Below are positions 31,261 to 41,710 of a stretch of DNA of 64,000 nt, in pieces (positions within the stretch are counted from its first letter, which is position 1; each line of letters starts with the position of its first letter). The translations under genes were made by a program, and so were the position numbers. The notes beneath the pieces were generated by a model. The model had not been told where the DNA came from. It made no database searches and was given only the letters and a program-made list of their open reading frames with translations. This stretch comes from Chionoecetes opilio (lineage: Eukaryota > Arthropoda > Malacostraca > Decapoda > Majidae): contig JACEEZ010006350.1 in NCBI GenBank assembly GCA_016584305.1, positions 25,001 through 89,000 on the forward strand, read 5' to 3'.

Positions 31261-32976
31261 TTAATGGAAAAATGAAAAACAAAGAAGGAATAGATAAGCT
31301 GAAGGTAGAAGGCATAGTGTATGAAGATGCACTACAACAGGCTGAGGTGATGAATAAGTGCTTACAGACTGTATTTACAAGAGAAAGTGAATTTAAAACG
31401 AAAAATATAATAACAAAAGAAAATATAATGGAAGACTTTTATATAAAAGTAGACGTAATAGAAGTAAAAAGGCTAATGGAAAGTCGAGATGTGAGAAAGT
31501 CCAGATGGAGTGTCGAACTGGATTATGAAAGAGTGCAGTAACCAACTAGCAGGTAGGTTACATAGTGTAATTGAGAGTTCACTCAAGGAGAGCAGAGTCC
31601 CGCTTGATTGGAAAAGAGCAAATATTGTGCCAATTCACAAAGGAGGAGACAAAGAAGAACCACTAAATTACAGGCCAGTATCATTAACAAGTGTAGTGGC
31701 AAAAATGTGTGAAAAAATTGTGAAGGACAGATGGTTGAAATACTTGGAAGAGACAAACACACTTGCAGGAGGCCAGTTTGGATTTAGAGGAGGAATGTCA
31801 TGTACTTATTACATGGAACTTATTAAGCTTTTACTCGAGAGTGATCGATGTGACACAGGAAAAAGAAGGGTGGGTCGATTGCATATACTTGGACCTAAAG
31901 AAGGCATTTGACAAGGTACCTCACAAGAGACTGCTCTGGAAGCTAGAACATGTAGGAGGATTGAAGGGTGGTTTGCTGAAGTGGATGGAAGACTTTTTGA
32001 GCAACAGAGAGATGAGAACAGTAATAAAAGATCAGAAGTCAGAATGGTGCAGTTAAGAATAAGTGGAGTTCCTCAAGGATCAGTATTGGCCCCAGTGATG
32101 TTCTTGGTCTATGTAAATGATATGACAGAGGGAGTGAACAGTTATATGAGTTTATTCGCTGATGATGCTAAATTACTAAGAAAAGTAGAAAGTAAAGAGG
32201 ACTGTGAGGATCTACAAAAGGATCTAGATAAGATTTTCAGATGGAGTCAACTATGGGAAAAGGAGTTTAATGCTAAAAAATGTAAAGTGATGGAAGTGGG
32301 CAGTAGCAAAAAGAGACAGAGAGGAAAGTATTCGATGGGAAATGAATGGATAATCAAAACAAAGGTCGAAAAAGATCTGGGAGTATGGATTACGGACAAT
32401 TTGTCACCTGGGAAGCACATAAACAAGATCACAGGAGATACATATCAGTTGCTGAGGAATATAAGAATGGCATTCAAATATCTGGATGAAGAGATATTAA
32501 GAAATTGATAACATCTCTGATTCGACCAAGGTTGGAATATGCGGCAGTGATTTGGTCACCACATAAAAAGAAGGATATAAGGAAGATTGAGAGAATACAA
32601 AGAGCAGCCACAAAAATGGCTCCAAGTCTGAGAGATTTAGCATATGAGGAAAGACTTTCAAGACTAAAGCTCCCAACTCTTGAGAAAAGAAGAGAAAGGG
32701 GAGATTTTATAGCAGTGTATAGAGAGAGCATCAATGGGTCTGGAAAATATTGATAGAGAAGATCTGTTTGTGTGGGACGATAGAAGTGCAAGAGGTCATG
32801 AGAAGAAATTGAAAAGGACAACATGCAAGAGGGACATAAAAAAATACAGCTTCCCGTATAGAAGCATAGAAGCCTGGAACAACCTTGATGCAAAAGTGAT
32901 TAATGCAAGAAGTATTCAGGACTTCAAAGGCAAACTGGATAATAGTAGATTTGGAGACGGGACAGTACGAGCATAG
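31246..32976 (+). pseudogene. LINE reverse transcriptase
   Basis: The RT region follows the linker (MKNKEGIDKLKVEG). Motifs are VPIHKGGDKEEPLNYRP, YLDLKKAFDKVPH, GVPQGSVLAP and FADDAKLL (catalytic, near 32155-32180). It ends in EAWNNLDAKVINARSIQDF and FGDGTVRA. Compared with 1213-2629 there are small frame-changing differences near 31805, 32055, 32500 and 32727. It is about 95% similar to that copy by eye. Confidence 0.87.
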
Positions 32977-33024
32977 CTCTTTTCCTGTATGTTACAACTA
33001 GGTAAATACAACTAGGTAAATACA

Positions 33025-33247
33025 CAGCTGTTCGTCTGCACTATTTGCACGTCGAATGTAAACAAACATGGCTCCGACACCCAGGCAGGCTATCGCTGCT
33101 ATACACTTACTTATGTATACTATTGTCAATCATTGACAAGCATAACTAGCTAAAAATGTACATGGATGCATTCATGGTTGGCTCGTCGGAACTTGACAGA
33201 CTCGTCGTCTGAGATCAACGGAAAAGGAGCTAATGTGACGGCGCCTT
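33025..33247. mobile_element. MITE H, partial copy
   Basis: Shares CAGCTGTTC, AAACATGGCTCCGACACC and the terminal GTGACGGCGCCTT with the copy at 25329-26077. The left end is missing, apparently cut at the LINE junction. Confidence 0.65.
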
Positions 33248-33384
33248 TACACAAGTGTCCGCCAGTCGGAGCGCGTGGTACATATATGACAGTCGGAGCA
33301 CTTGTTTACAAGCTCAGTTTAAGCTGTTTTCGCCTGTTTTCTGCTGTTTTAGATGCTTATTTAGACTTGTTCAGTGAAGTCATT

Positions 33385-34385
33385 ATGGCATCGAAACAGA
33401 AGGGAAGTGACAAAAGGAAGCGTGTGAATCTAAGTACAGGGAGGTCCCGTTATACGAGCATTCGGTATACGAGAATCCGATGATACGAGATGTGTAAATT
33501 AGGGTCTATTTTCAATATACGAGATCGAAAATCCAATGATACGACATTCAAACTGGGGTGAGTAAAATTATCAAGCTCAAAATGTACGCCCTACCACTCC
33601 CTGTCTGGACAAAGGGGGATTTGGTTGACCCCAGTGAGGTCACCCCTAGGAAGCCGTGACCTGAAGGGTAATTAAGCATATGGCGCGGCCTGACATTTAG
33701 GGGTAATTAGCAGGTGTGCAGCCCCAACCTTGGGACCGCAGTCAGGTCACCCATAGCAAGGCCTGACCTGAAGGGTAATTAAGCATTTGGCGTGGCCTGA
33801 CCTTTAGGGGTAATTAGCAGGTATGCAGCCCCAACCTTGGGACCGCTACACTACCTTCTCTTGTATCACACGGCGTCCCATACATTACAACGTCTTTTTG
33901 CTGGTTATGCATGTTTTATGTTTAATTAATGTGCAGTTATGTTATTTTGTGTGCTATTTTCTCTTTAAAAATGCTTTTTTCTACAGAATAGGTAGTACAG
34001 TGTGGGTAATATAGACGCTGTGTGTTTGTTGTGTTTGCTATAGTTTATTTTAGCTTGAAAAACATGTTTTTTTTATATTTTTTTATTTTTTTATTAATGG
34101 GGTCCTGGAACCAAACCTATATTTTACCATTAGTTACGTGTTTCGCTATACGAGATTTCGCTTTACGAGTATGCCAGGTGGAACCTAACTGCTCGTATCT
34201 TCGGGACCTCCCTGTATTGCAGATAAATTAGAACTCATTAAGAAGGTGGAGTCTGGTGTTTCTGTCGCCCGGGTGTGTGTCGAGTATGGTGTAAAGAAAC
34301 AAACAGTGAGTGATATTCGCAAGGCTAAGGACAAACTCAGAGAATATGCTGTGAAATTCAATGTTGATGCAAGTAAGGATAGGTA
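33385..34385 (+). pseudogene. Tigger transposase N-terminus split by a MITE
   Basis: The front half starts at the ATG at 33385 (MASKQKGSDKRKRVNLS). After the family B MITE (33437-34214) it resumes with ADKLELIKKVESGVSVARVC and YGVKKQTVSDIRK. This is the first helix-turn-helix of a CENP-B-type DNA-binding domain (pogo/Tigger). The DDE domain is missing. It supports assigning family D to Tigger. Confidence 0.8.
33437..34214 (-). mobile_element. Family B MITE, copy 5
   Basis: 778 bases in the opposite orientation, with CAGGGAGGTCCCG ends and TA flanks. It has two 107-bp units (33640-33850). Confidence 0.92.
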
Positions 34386-35139
34386 AGGATCATGTCATCA
34401 TGTGTACATGGGTAACTTGTGTCTTATAGTTATGTCTTAACAACAACACTGCTGCTGCCGTGGCCGCGCTGCGCTGCCAGGCGTGGATGAGCGACTTGCT
34501 TGTATTTTTATCTATTTACTCATATGTATGAATAATAGCCATTAAAATGCGATTATATGTCTACATTCACCTAGAATAATGGTATTTCATAGCATACCAA
34601 GCAGTAATGAGCGAGCCTGGAGACTTACTACCTCTCCTAATACCACGCCCGTGCAGTCGTGGGCGAGCTTGCTATGTAGCACCAGTCACTGTTTACCTTC
34701 CAACATAGCTACACAGTCTGGTTGTGTTTGTGATTAATTCTCATTTATTACACAGTGTACAGGAGCATACCAGATCCAGCATTTAGCGCCAGTCACTGTT
34801 TACCTCCCAACATAGCTACACAGTCTGCTTGTGTTTGTGATTATTTCTAATTATTTCACAAATTTTCCTGTGTTTTACCTATATTTTTCCACCCCTGGGA
34901 AAATACCCTTGCTATAACAGACAATCAGCTTTAACGGACCACTCATCCCCCCCTTTAGTCCGTTATATCGAGGTTTGACTATATATATACAGTATCCTCC
35001 CGAGTTTCATGCACTCCCGATTTTCACGATCCTCGAGTTTCGCGCCGAATCCTAAATTCTTACCATCCCGACTTTCGCACATTATCTTCCTGAGTTTTGT
35101 GCAGCTTTGTATACGTTTTTTTGTTGTTGTTTTTTGTGT

Positions 35140-35479
35140 GGGTGTGTGTGCCTACAGTGCCGTTAAGACAGTGACCTCCAGGGGTGGGATGGTAGGCCCT
35201 GGAGGTTCACTCGAGGGCTGTGATGGTTGGCCCTCACCCGTGGTGGCGCAGGCAAGATTTTTATAGTGACGCTTGTGATTAGAGGCTCATGCCGCCCCCG
35301 TGTCCTCCGATGCACTCGCAATCGAAGGTAGAGTTAATGGGCAGGATGTGGGTGTTCTTAAGCCACTCGACAGGTGCAGAGAAAGATTTTAAGTGGATTT
35401 TACAGTCCTCATCAAGGATCGAATTTGGGTCATCGATAACGCCACTCTGAGACGCTAACTACTCTGCTACAGCCTCCCC
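35140..35479 (-). mobile_element. tRNA-derived SINE, copy in family A
   Basis: On the minus strand the 5' end reads GAGGCTGTAGCAGAGTAGTT (A-box-like) and, further on, AAATTCGATCC (decayed B box), followed by a body ending in CAC-rich and A-rich sequence. Related copies are at 43455-43855 and 60790-61035, all minus strand, with scraps at 1041-1125 and 53152-53205 (plus). Confidence 0.7.
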
Positions 35480-35482
35480 TAA

Positions 35483-35678
35483 AGCCCCGTACACACTACC
35501 ACTCACCAACGTCGCCGCTTCCCGCCGTTGCTTGCCGACGAGCAATGCCGTTGCCAGAGTTGTGTGTATTCGCTTACATTTTGCTCGTCGGCATCCTATC
35601 CACACTGCCACTTTTGAGTGACGTTCACTCGATCGACGGGAAGCGCTGACGGTGGTGAGTGGTAGTGTGTACGGGGCT
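35483..35678. mobile_element. MITE I with TAA duplication
   Basis: A 196-base element whose inverted ends AGCCCCGTACACACTACC extend about 30 bases with one mismatch. TAA flanks both sides (35480-35482, 35679-35681). A 3-bp TAA duplication fits PIF/Harbinger-type MITEs. It is inserted at the 5' edge of the SINE. Confidence 0.82.
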
Positions 35679-36392
35679 TAAGAGACGTACGGGACACGTC
35701 TTCCTACTGTTGGCGTCATGCGCGCTGCCTTAATGCCGTGTCACACGGTCACTTTTTCCGGTATCTTTTGGTATTTTACTACCATTTGATGCCTGATACC
35801 GGCATCTCTTGGTAGCAAACGCGGAGTCGCGCATTATTGTCCTCTTGCCACCAGTACTGGCATCTTTGTTTACATTTTGGAGCAGCCGACACTACGCAAG
35901 ACATGTACGAACTACACATTTCATTGAAATAGAGAAATAACCATTGCCAATCTTGGGTGGTCAGGAGATGCTGTAGCATCTCTATGTGATATGTTTAAGG
36001 AAAATAAATGCTGTATATATGGAATATAGCTGTAAATTAGAATAGGCCACCTGTCATATCAAGCTCAAGAACTTAGCGCTTTGTAGGTCTCTCCTCTCCT
36101 CCTCTTCCTCCTCCTCTCCTCTAGTGTTGGCCGAAGCCACCACCCCGTGAGGCGGGTCACAAACCCCCGGCTAACACCCAGTACCTATTCACTGCTGGGT
36201 GGACAGGGGCTCGGGGCATTTTCAGGGTATTTTGGGGGGGAGAAAGTGAGAAATATAAGCCGTAAATTACGTTACACCTCACACCTAAATAAATAAGCAT
36301 TTTTCAGTGTTTTCAATACCCGAGTTTTGCGATCCTCGAGTTTAGCGCTATGCCTTAGGAAAAAAGCAAGCGTGAAACTCGGGAGGGTACTG

Positions 36393-36393
<1 letters not shown>

Positions 36394-36463
<70 letters not shown>
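36394..36463. repeat. (AT)n microsatellite
   Basis: A TA tract between the family A right end and a Tc1-like left end. Confidence 0.95.
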
Positions 36464-36466
<3 letters not shown>

Positions 36467-37506
36467 TCACCGCAAATAGAAATCGGACCTGCTTTGCAAC
36501 TGGTTGCATAAACATGAATATCATCAAGGAAATAAATAATACAAACATATTAGATACTATTTTTTTTTTTTTTTTTTTAATATTTTTTGATAGATTTTTT
36601 GGGAGGAAGAACAAACCTCCATGACCTCTTAAGCCACTGAAACATCCCCAAATCATGACAGATTCGGGGTGCTTCACAGTGCGAACTGTGTTGGCAGGGT
36701 CGAATCTACTGACGGAAGGTGGTCGTCTTACTGTGGTAGAACGGCCCTGAATACACTTGAATGTGATGACCACATGACCTTCTTCCAGTCGTCAGCTGTC
36801 CAGTGGATGTATTTCTTGGCAAAATCCAGTCGAGCTTTCTTCATACGATCCATCAGTAGAGGTTTGCGTGCAGCACGGCGGCAGGGAAGCTGGAGGTCCC
36901 TCTGGAGACGGTGTTGGATGCAGCGGATGGATGCGTCTTTTAGCAGGGTTGGATTACTTTTTTTTAGCTGAGAAGCTGTAAGATGAGGGTTTTTACGTAG
37001 TTCTCTTCCAAGAAAACGATCTGTAACATTGGAAGTCTTCCGTGGGGGGCCAGGATAAGGTTTTGTTGAGGGAACAACATTGGGTGGTGACCCACGAGTG
37101 GCAGCCAGCAGCAACATTACGGTTGACTTCGCTCGGCGAGTACGCCTAAAAATTTCATTAATAGGCACTTTTTCTTGCCTCCAGGCTAATATGCGAGCCT
37201 TCTCCTCCTTAGTCATGTGTGCACGACCCATATTTAGTGACTATATAAAGAATTAAAGGGCAAAAAGTGCTCAAGTCAAAATATTGGGAAAACGGGGCAG
37301 AGAATACCAAAGCATTAACGTCTCCCCTTGCTGTCTGGGTCGGCACTGAGCGTGAGTTCCACACACCTCCCACACTACCCGCCCAGGAGAGTTACTAGAT
37401 ATCGCCAGCCAACTCTACCTCAAATCATAGGGCGGGATACGCTAGTAGAATTCGGACCGCTAGACAGTGGTTTCTTATGGGATAGGTCCGATTTCTATTT
37501 GCGGGT
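36464..37506 (-). mobile_element. Tc1-like transposon, degenerate
   Basis: The left end CAGTCACCGCAAATAGAAAT and a right end ATTTCTATTTGCGG that lacks the last few bases. It contains a broken transposase on the minus strand. Confidence 0.85.
36590..37231 (-). pseudogene. Tc1-like transposase
   Basis: The frame starts MGRAHMTKEEKARILAWRQE with paired helix-turn-helix regions (RAKSTVMLLLAATRGSPP) and the linker YPGPPRKTSNVTD. It continues to DRMKKARLDFAKKYIHW and DDWKKVMWSSHSSVF. The usual SDES-type catalytic Asp is replaced (SSHS), and a stop follows. A second frame carries DPANTVRTVKHPESVMIWGC. It would have cut and joined TA targets; it is now inactive. Confidence 0.88.
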
Positions 37507-37512
37507 ATTATA

Positions 37513-38752
37513 TATATGTATATGATAGAATATTGTCTTACTCGGTTCCTTGGCACTTACATACTTACACATTACTTATATCTTCAACCCTTACTTAAAA
37601 CCGCTCGCCTACTTTTATTCACTATTACCTTTGATGTGTACCTCCGGGCAGGGAAGCAGGCTGTTACACCTGCCTTTCAAGAGAGGTATCATTGGCAATC
37701 AACCCCAACTGTGTCATTGACTCTGTAAGTTCCTTGGGTAGAACCCAGTTACCTTTAATAACAAAACAGAAACAGGTAACAATGATATGCTGCCACCACC
37801 CTTACCACCACCACCACCACCTTGTTCTAAGAGGCGTAAGGGGGCCTCTGGTAACGTGAACCAAGATTGGAGGCGAGTTGTTAACTCTCTGAGTGGGGTC
37901 GTAGTTATGTAGTAGACAGTAGCCTGTAAGATAAACTTCAACACCCAGAAGGAACACTAGGTCATGATTATAAGTTGTCTGCCCTCTTTCCTCAACCATA
38001 TTACTCTTGTTGACATTAACTACATGTTGGTACACACAATTTTGATCATTAATTTCCTTACTACACGAGACTTGAGGATCAAGTTATATTGGATAGAAAG
38101 CAAAAAAAAAACCAATATTATACTTCTAAATATTTCCTAGAAAAACTACTGGGGGGGGGTCTATGAACCTGCCCATTGACATAAAAACGTCATTGACACA
38201 ACCCTGAACACCTCTGGTCCCGTGTCTCGCCCCCAGAAACCAAAAATACAACATTATAATGGTTTTCGTACAAACACTCCAAAACTATCATGTTTATAGT
38301 GTTGGTCTGTTGTCTGTTAAACACACACGGTGACGGTAATGGCTGTGTGGTCACCATCATTGGCTGGGGGGTGGAGAGATGAGTCAGGCAGTGTACAGGG
38401 TACAAAGGGTGGGTCGCTGTCTCTCTGGCCTCAGCGTCCCACTCCCTCAACACTACCCCATCCCCCGACACCCATAACCTTCAAACTATATATCTCGCCT
38501 CATTTTTATGACACTATTATCTCACTATCTTTCTTACAATACATAACTTATAATACACCGGTTCAGACGTCAGAAAAAGAATTTACAAAAGGAAACTTCG
38601 GATGGATTATAATTATCAATATTAATACGAGGTGATTTAAAGACAGCTTGATTACCTACGCGGAGAAAGGCCGAGAATTTGAGCAGGTAGAATCCATTGT
38701 GTAGGTGAGTTTTTGTTAATTGAATGTATTGAAATAAAATTATTAGGTATTA
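37513..38752. other. No recognised feature
   Basis: TRAPPC11 intron sequence. Only short low-complexity runs are visible, for example a CCA/ACC run at 37798-37820. No coding or terminal-repeat structure was found. Confidence 0.5.
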
Positions 38753-39114
38753 TTCCAGATGAACACCGAGTTCACTTTGGTGGATGAAACTAATATTTTC
38801 TGGTGAGTTTTGATGTTTTGAATTAATCTCTGAACCGTTTCTGTCGCAAATCTTTTGTTTGTTTTTTGTTTGTTAGGTAAAGGTTAGTAGGTGTTTTTGT
38901 TAGGTAAAGGTTAGGTTAAGTATAGGTTAGGTTAGGTAAGGGTTAGGTTAGGTAAAGGTTAGCTTCAATTTGTTTATTTGTTTTGTCATTTTTGCAACAA
39001 CAACAAAATATTATTTGCGACAGAAACGGTTAGCAGATTAATTCAAAACACATCAAAACTCTCCAGAATTTTTTTTTTTTTGTCCACCAAAGGAAGTTCG
39101 GTGTTCATCTGGAA
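38753..39114. mobile_element. Foldback-like element with TTAGG-type core
   Basis: About 100-base inverted arms start TTCCAGATGAACACCGA. They share AGTTTTGATG, TTTTGAATTAATCT and AACCGTTTCTGTCGCAAAT. They enclose a GGTTAGGTTA-type core. The total is 362 bases. No coding capacity and no clear target duplication. Confidence 0.8.
38873..38962 (+). repeat. TTAGG-like (telomere-type) repeats
   Basis: Degenerate tandem GGTTAGGTTAGGTAA units. TTAGG is the arthropod telomere motif. This is an internal short block inside a foldback element. Confidence 0.75.
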
Positions 39115-39359
39115 ATTTACCAATTAATATATTACTAGCATTCTGAATCGATAAGAGGATTGCTTGAAAACTTTGGTCTTCAAAATTTTTGGAATAACAA
39201 AGTTGGAATAACATTCCGCGTTGCCATGGACATGAGCGCCAAGGATTCTCTACGTCACCACACAGGAGATTCAAGTCAAGGGGATAACCATAACCGTGGC
39301 ATTACACTGGGCTGATGGTTTTGCCCAACACTAAGCACAAAAGAAGCAAAATAAAAATA

Positions 39360-39428
39360 TAGCTATGGAGACAGGGCCATATGCGTGTAACTCATCCCCT
39401 GTTAAATACAACTAGATGAATACACACA
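39360..39428 (+). mobile_element. LINE 3' tail fragment
   Basis: GAGACAGGGCC...CTGTTAAATACAACTAG ends in GATGAATACACAC, similar to the tails at 2641 and 32990. Only the tail region is recognisable. Confidence 0.5.
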
Positions 39429-39581
39429 CACTATTGATAAAAATAAATAATTATATAAGTGGTCAAGCTTTGATCTGCATTTCTAAGAAAGTAATGGATT
39501 GATACTTTAACTGCTAATATAACTAATAATTATAATAATAATAACAATAATAGTAATAATGATAGTAAAAATAACAGTAAC

Positions 39582-39582
<1 letters not shown>

Positions 39583-39675
<93 letters not shown>

Positions 39676-39897
39676 CGAGAGCGAGAGCGAGAGCGAGAGC
39701 GAGAGCGAGAGCGAGAGCGAGAGCGAGAGCGAGAGCGAGAGCGAGAGAGAGAGAGAGAGAGCGAGAGCGAGAGAGAGAGAGAGAGAGCGAGAGCGAGAGC
39801 GAGAGCGAGAGCGAGAGCGAGAGCGAGAGCGAGAGCGAGAGCGAGAGCGAGAGCGAGAGAGAGAGAGAGAGGAGAGAGAGAGAGCAAGAGCGAGAGA
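39583..39897. repeat. (GA)n with GAGAGC higher-order runs
   Basis: 315 bases of GA repeat. Two blocks (about 39668-39745 and 39786-39858) have a C at every sixth base (GAGAGC), with plain GA between. The long open frames through it are artefacts. Confidence 0.95.
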
Positions 39898-39981
39898 GTG
39901 GGGGGGAATAAAGGAAAGAAGTGATCCGAAAAGTTAAGCACCCATAACACTCCACCATTAGCATTTACTTGAAATACCTAC

Positions 39982-40109
39982 CTAAATTCAGGGAATGCTG
40001 GAGCACTGGCTGCGTGCACTGTGACCCCCTCATTGCCACACCCTGACCAATGGAGCCAAACCACAATTGTGCTCCCTGGTGACCCCAGTTGAGCCCGTAC
40101 ATCTATCAC
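39982..40109 (-). CDS. TRAPPC11: TRAPPC11 exon
   Basis: 128-base exon with an AACAG acceptor and a GTAGGTAT donor, starting in phase 0 and leaving two bases. It encodes VIDVRAQLGSPGSTIVVWLH followed by WSGCGNEG. This matches the TRAPPC11 segment that follows the conserved EDVGKK motif. It is separated from exon 40250-40427 by a 140-base intron. Its two leftover bases pair with the first base of exon 5680-5764, across about 34 kb. Confidence 0.78.
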
Positions 40110-40249
40110 CTGTTAATAAATGGTTGATAATTTCATTGACCATTCTACATCAAATAGAAAATGAGAACTATAGCCATGGAATGCAGACAAATATTTATAA
40201 CAAGGCATTTGGTGCACATTTATACATCTATATATCACAACAAACTCAC

Positions 40250-40427
40250 CTTTAATTTTTTCCCCACATCTTCTACAGGAGGGACAAAGTGAAGCAAGAC
40301 CTCTATTACTTTGTCTGAATGAAGGACAAGTTTTTCTGGGTCAGTTTCAACAAGGCGATCCGAGTGTGATATGGAACTGATGCCGACACTCAGCGAGCTC
40401 AAGTACATGGTAGACGCATAGGCATTC
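40250..40427 (-). CDS. TRAPPC11: TRAPPC11 exon with EDVGKK motif
   Basis: 178-base exon with a TTGACTTCAG acceptor and a GTGAGTTT donor. It enters with one base completing the codon left by exon 52127-52329 and ends in phase 0. It encodes MYLSSLSVGISSISHSDRL, then LLHFVPPVEDVGKKLK. I recall a very similar FVAKTEDVGKK stretch in vertebrate TRAPPC11. A family C Tigger MITE lies 58 bases upstream of its acceptor. Confidence 0.82.
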
Positions 40428-40484
40428 CTGAAGTCAAACAATTCATCAGGAATCACGAAATGAGGAAATAGAAAATCTGTAATA

Positions 40485-40850
40485 CAGGTTGAAGTTCCCA
40501 AACTCGGCAACCTCGGGACCAGCGCCGAGCCGAGTAGTGGAATTTTCCGCCTTTTAGAACGTAGATATGTTAAGGGGAAAAAATGGTTTGGGAGCCATAA
40601 TACCAATAACAGACCTGTAGAAGTACACAAAATAACAGTGTACACAACTCTACAGTCACAACACCACTGAACAATAACAACAAACAAATCAGCGGGAGAA
40701 ACCAAGCGGCCTAGTGTGGCACCTAGCGGCCGACCCGGCAACTACGCGCCGGGTTTTGGGTGTTCTGCCGTGTTTTAGAAAATCCGGAACCATAGCCGAG
40801 TTTTGGGTGTTGCCGAGTCTTGGGATGCCGAGTTTGGGAACTTCAACCTG
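40485..40850 (-). mobile_element. Family C Tigger-like MITE, copy 2
   Basis: 366 bases with CAGGTTGAAGTTCCC ends and TA flanks. It is like 4037-4459 but inverted and with an internal deletion just after the transposase start. It sits close to a TRAPPC11 splice acceptor. Confidence 0.87.
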
Positions 40851-40852
40851 TA

Positions 40853-41710
40853 CATACTACAAAATAAAGGATAAATAATGAATTAAGAAATTAGACATAA
40901 AATATTAGTTTTTTGTTTTGTTTATACAAACAACATGCTCCTATGGCGAGTTTCGTTAATTAATCCAAACATCCACAGATTCCCATCTATATCCTTGTTC
41001 AGTGAAACATCCCCTGCTGATGTATTAAGATATACATCTTAATCTATGTAGCCATAGCGCAATACAAGGAGATCTCAGTTACTAGGATCATATGGTAAAA
41101 TGTCTAATTAGAAATCACAATTAATATGCTAGATTGTGTTATCATACTGAAGCCAAAATATGCCAGCCCTCTTTATATTTTCTGTTCATTTGTGCGCCAA
41201 ATGTCAAGTAAACTATCTCTTATCATTTCAAATATCATAATGCTTGAATTCTGTTTGCAGTTACTGTAATTTTTGGTGCATATGACACATCTCTGCATAA
41301 GACGCACATCTATATTCAAAACTTACTTCAGGGGAGAAAAAGTCCGTCTTTTTTTTACAATTTTCAACATCTGAATAATATTTTCTTATACTTTAGTATT
41401 GCAGCTAATTCTAATAAGTGTCTGCCAATTGGGATGCAGGACAACATAGGACACTCTCATTCTCTCATATTAAACAAATGAGTGGTATTATGCATGATGT
41501 AGTATGAGGCAAAAGTCCTGGTGTATTTTCACATAATTATATTAAAGTTTCATATATTTGTAATAATTATTTTTGAATAACTTTTCCAATATTTACCTAA
41601 ATAATAATAATAATAATTTGAGCTAACAAATCTCAATAAATTACCTTGTATGATATGCTGTTCAAATTCCCTAACCCTGCCCATTATTCTGGTCAGAACA
41701 ATGTGGGATA
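40853..41710. other. TRAPPC11 intron, little recognisable
   Basis: A/T-rich sequence. A block at 41265-41350 (TGCATAAGACGCACATC) resembles a motif also found in family A near 318-350 (GCATATAAGACACAC), perhaps an old MITE scrap. Confidence 0.35.

Larger units (their letters stand above)
27352..33022 (+). mobile_element. CR1/Jockey-type LINE, near full-length, damaged
   Basis: It has a 5' region (27352-27532), ORF1 (27533-28438), endonuclease (28385-29386), RT (31246-32976) and the ACTAGGTAAATACA tail repeated twice at the end. Two DNA elements split it: a family B MITE (29500-30386) and a piggyBac-type MITE (30571-31260). It is the best copy of the family whose 5'-truncated member is at 1213-2690. 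Confidence 0.85.
27093..34980 (+). mobile_element. Family D Tigger element, copy 3, with nested cargo
   Basis: The left end CACTCAAACCTCGATTTAAC and right end TTATATCGAGGTTTGACT match other D copies. Inside are a LINE (27352-33022), a MITE H piece (33025-33247), a transposase front (33385-34385) split by a family B MITE, and the tandem 115-bp units (34675-34860). Without cargo it would be roughly 1.3 kb. Confidence 0.75.
34990..36392 (-). mobile_element. Family A element, copy 2
   Basis: The ends CAGTATCCTCCCGAG and, inverted, CAGTACCCTCCCGAG bound 1403 bases with TA flanks. It contains a SINE (35140-35479), MITE I (35483-35678) and another MITE-like start (35735). Its right 350 bases match 192-530 inverted. 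Confidence 0.85.

Noticed and set aside
35735..35860. A further MITE starting GCCGTGTCACACGGTCAC
   Set aside because: Only one end is seen; no matching right terminus or duplication, so not listed as an element.
37798..37822. Run of CCA/ACC triplets as a coding His/Thr/Pro tract
   Set aside because: A short microsatellite with no surrounding coding evidence.
38873..38962. A true telomere or chromosome end
   Set aside because: The repeats are short and degenerate and lie in the loop of an inverted repeat, with host exons on both sides.
39507..39964. Long open frames of 121-147 codons on both strands
   Set aside because: They are translations of the GA tract (Arg-Glu or Ser-Leu repeats), not genes.
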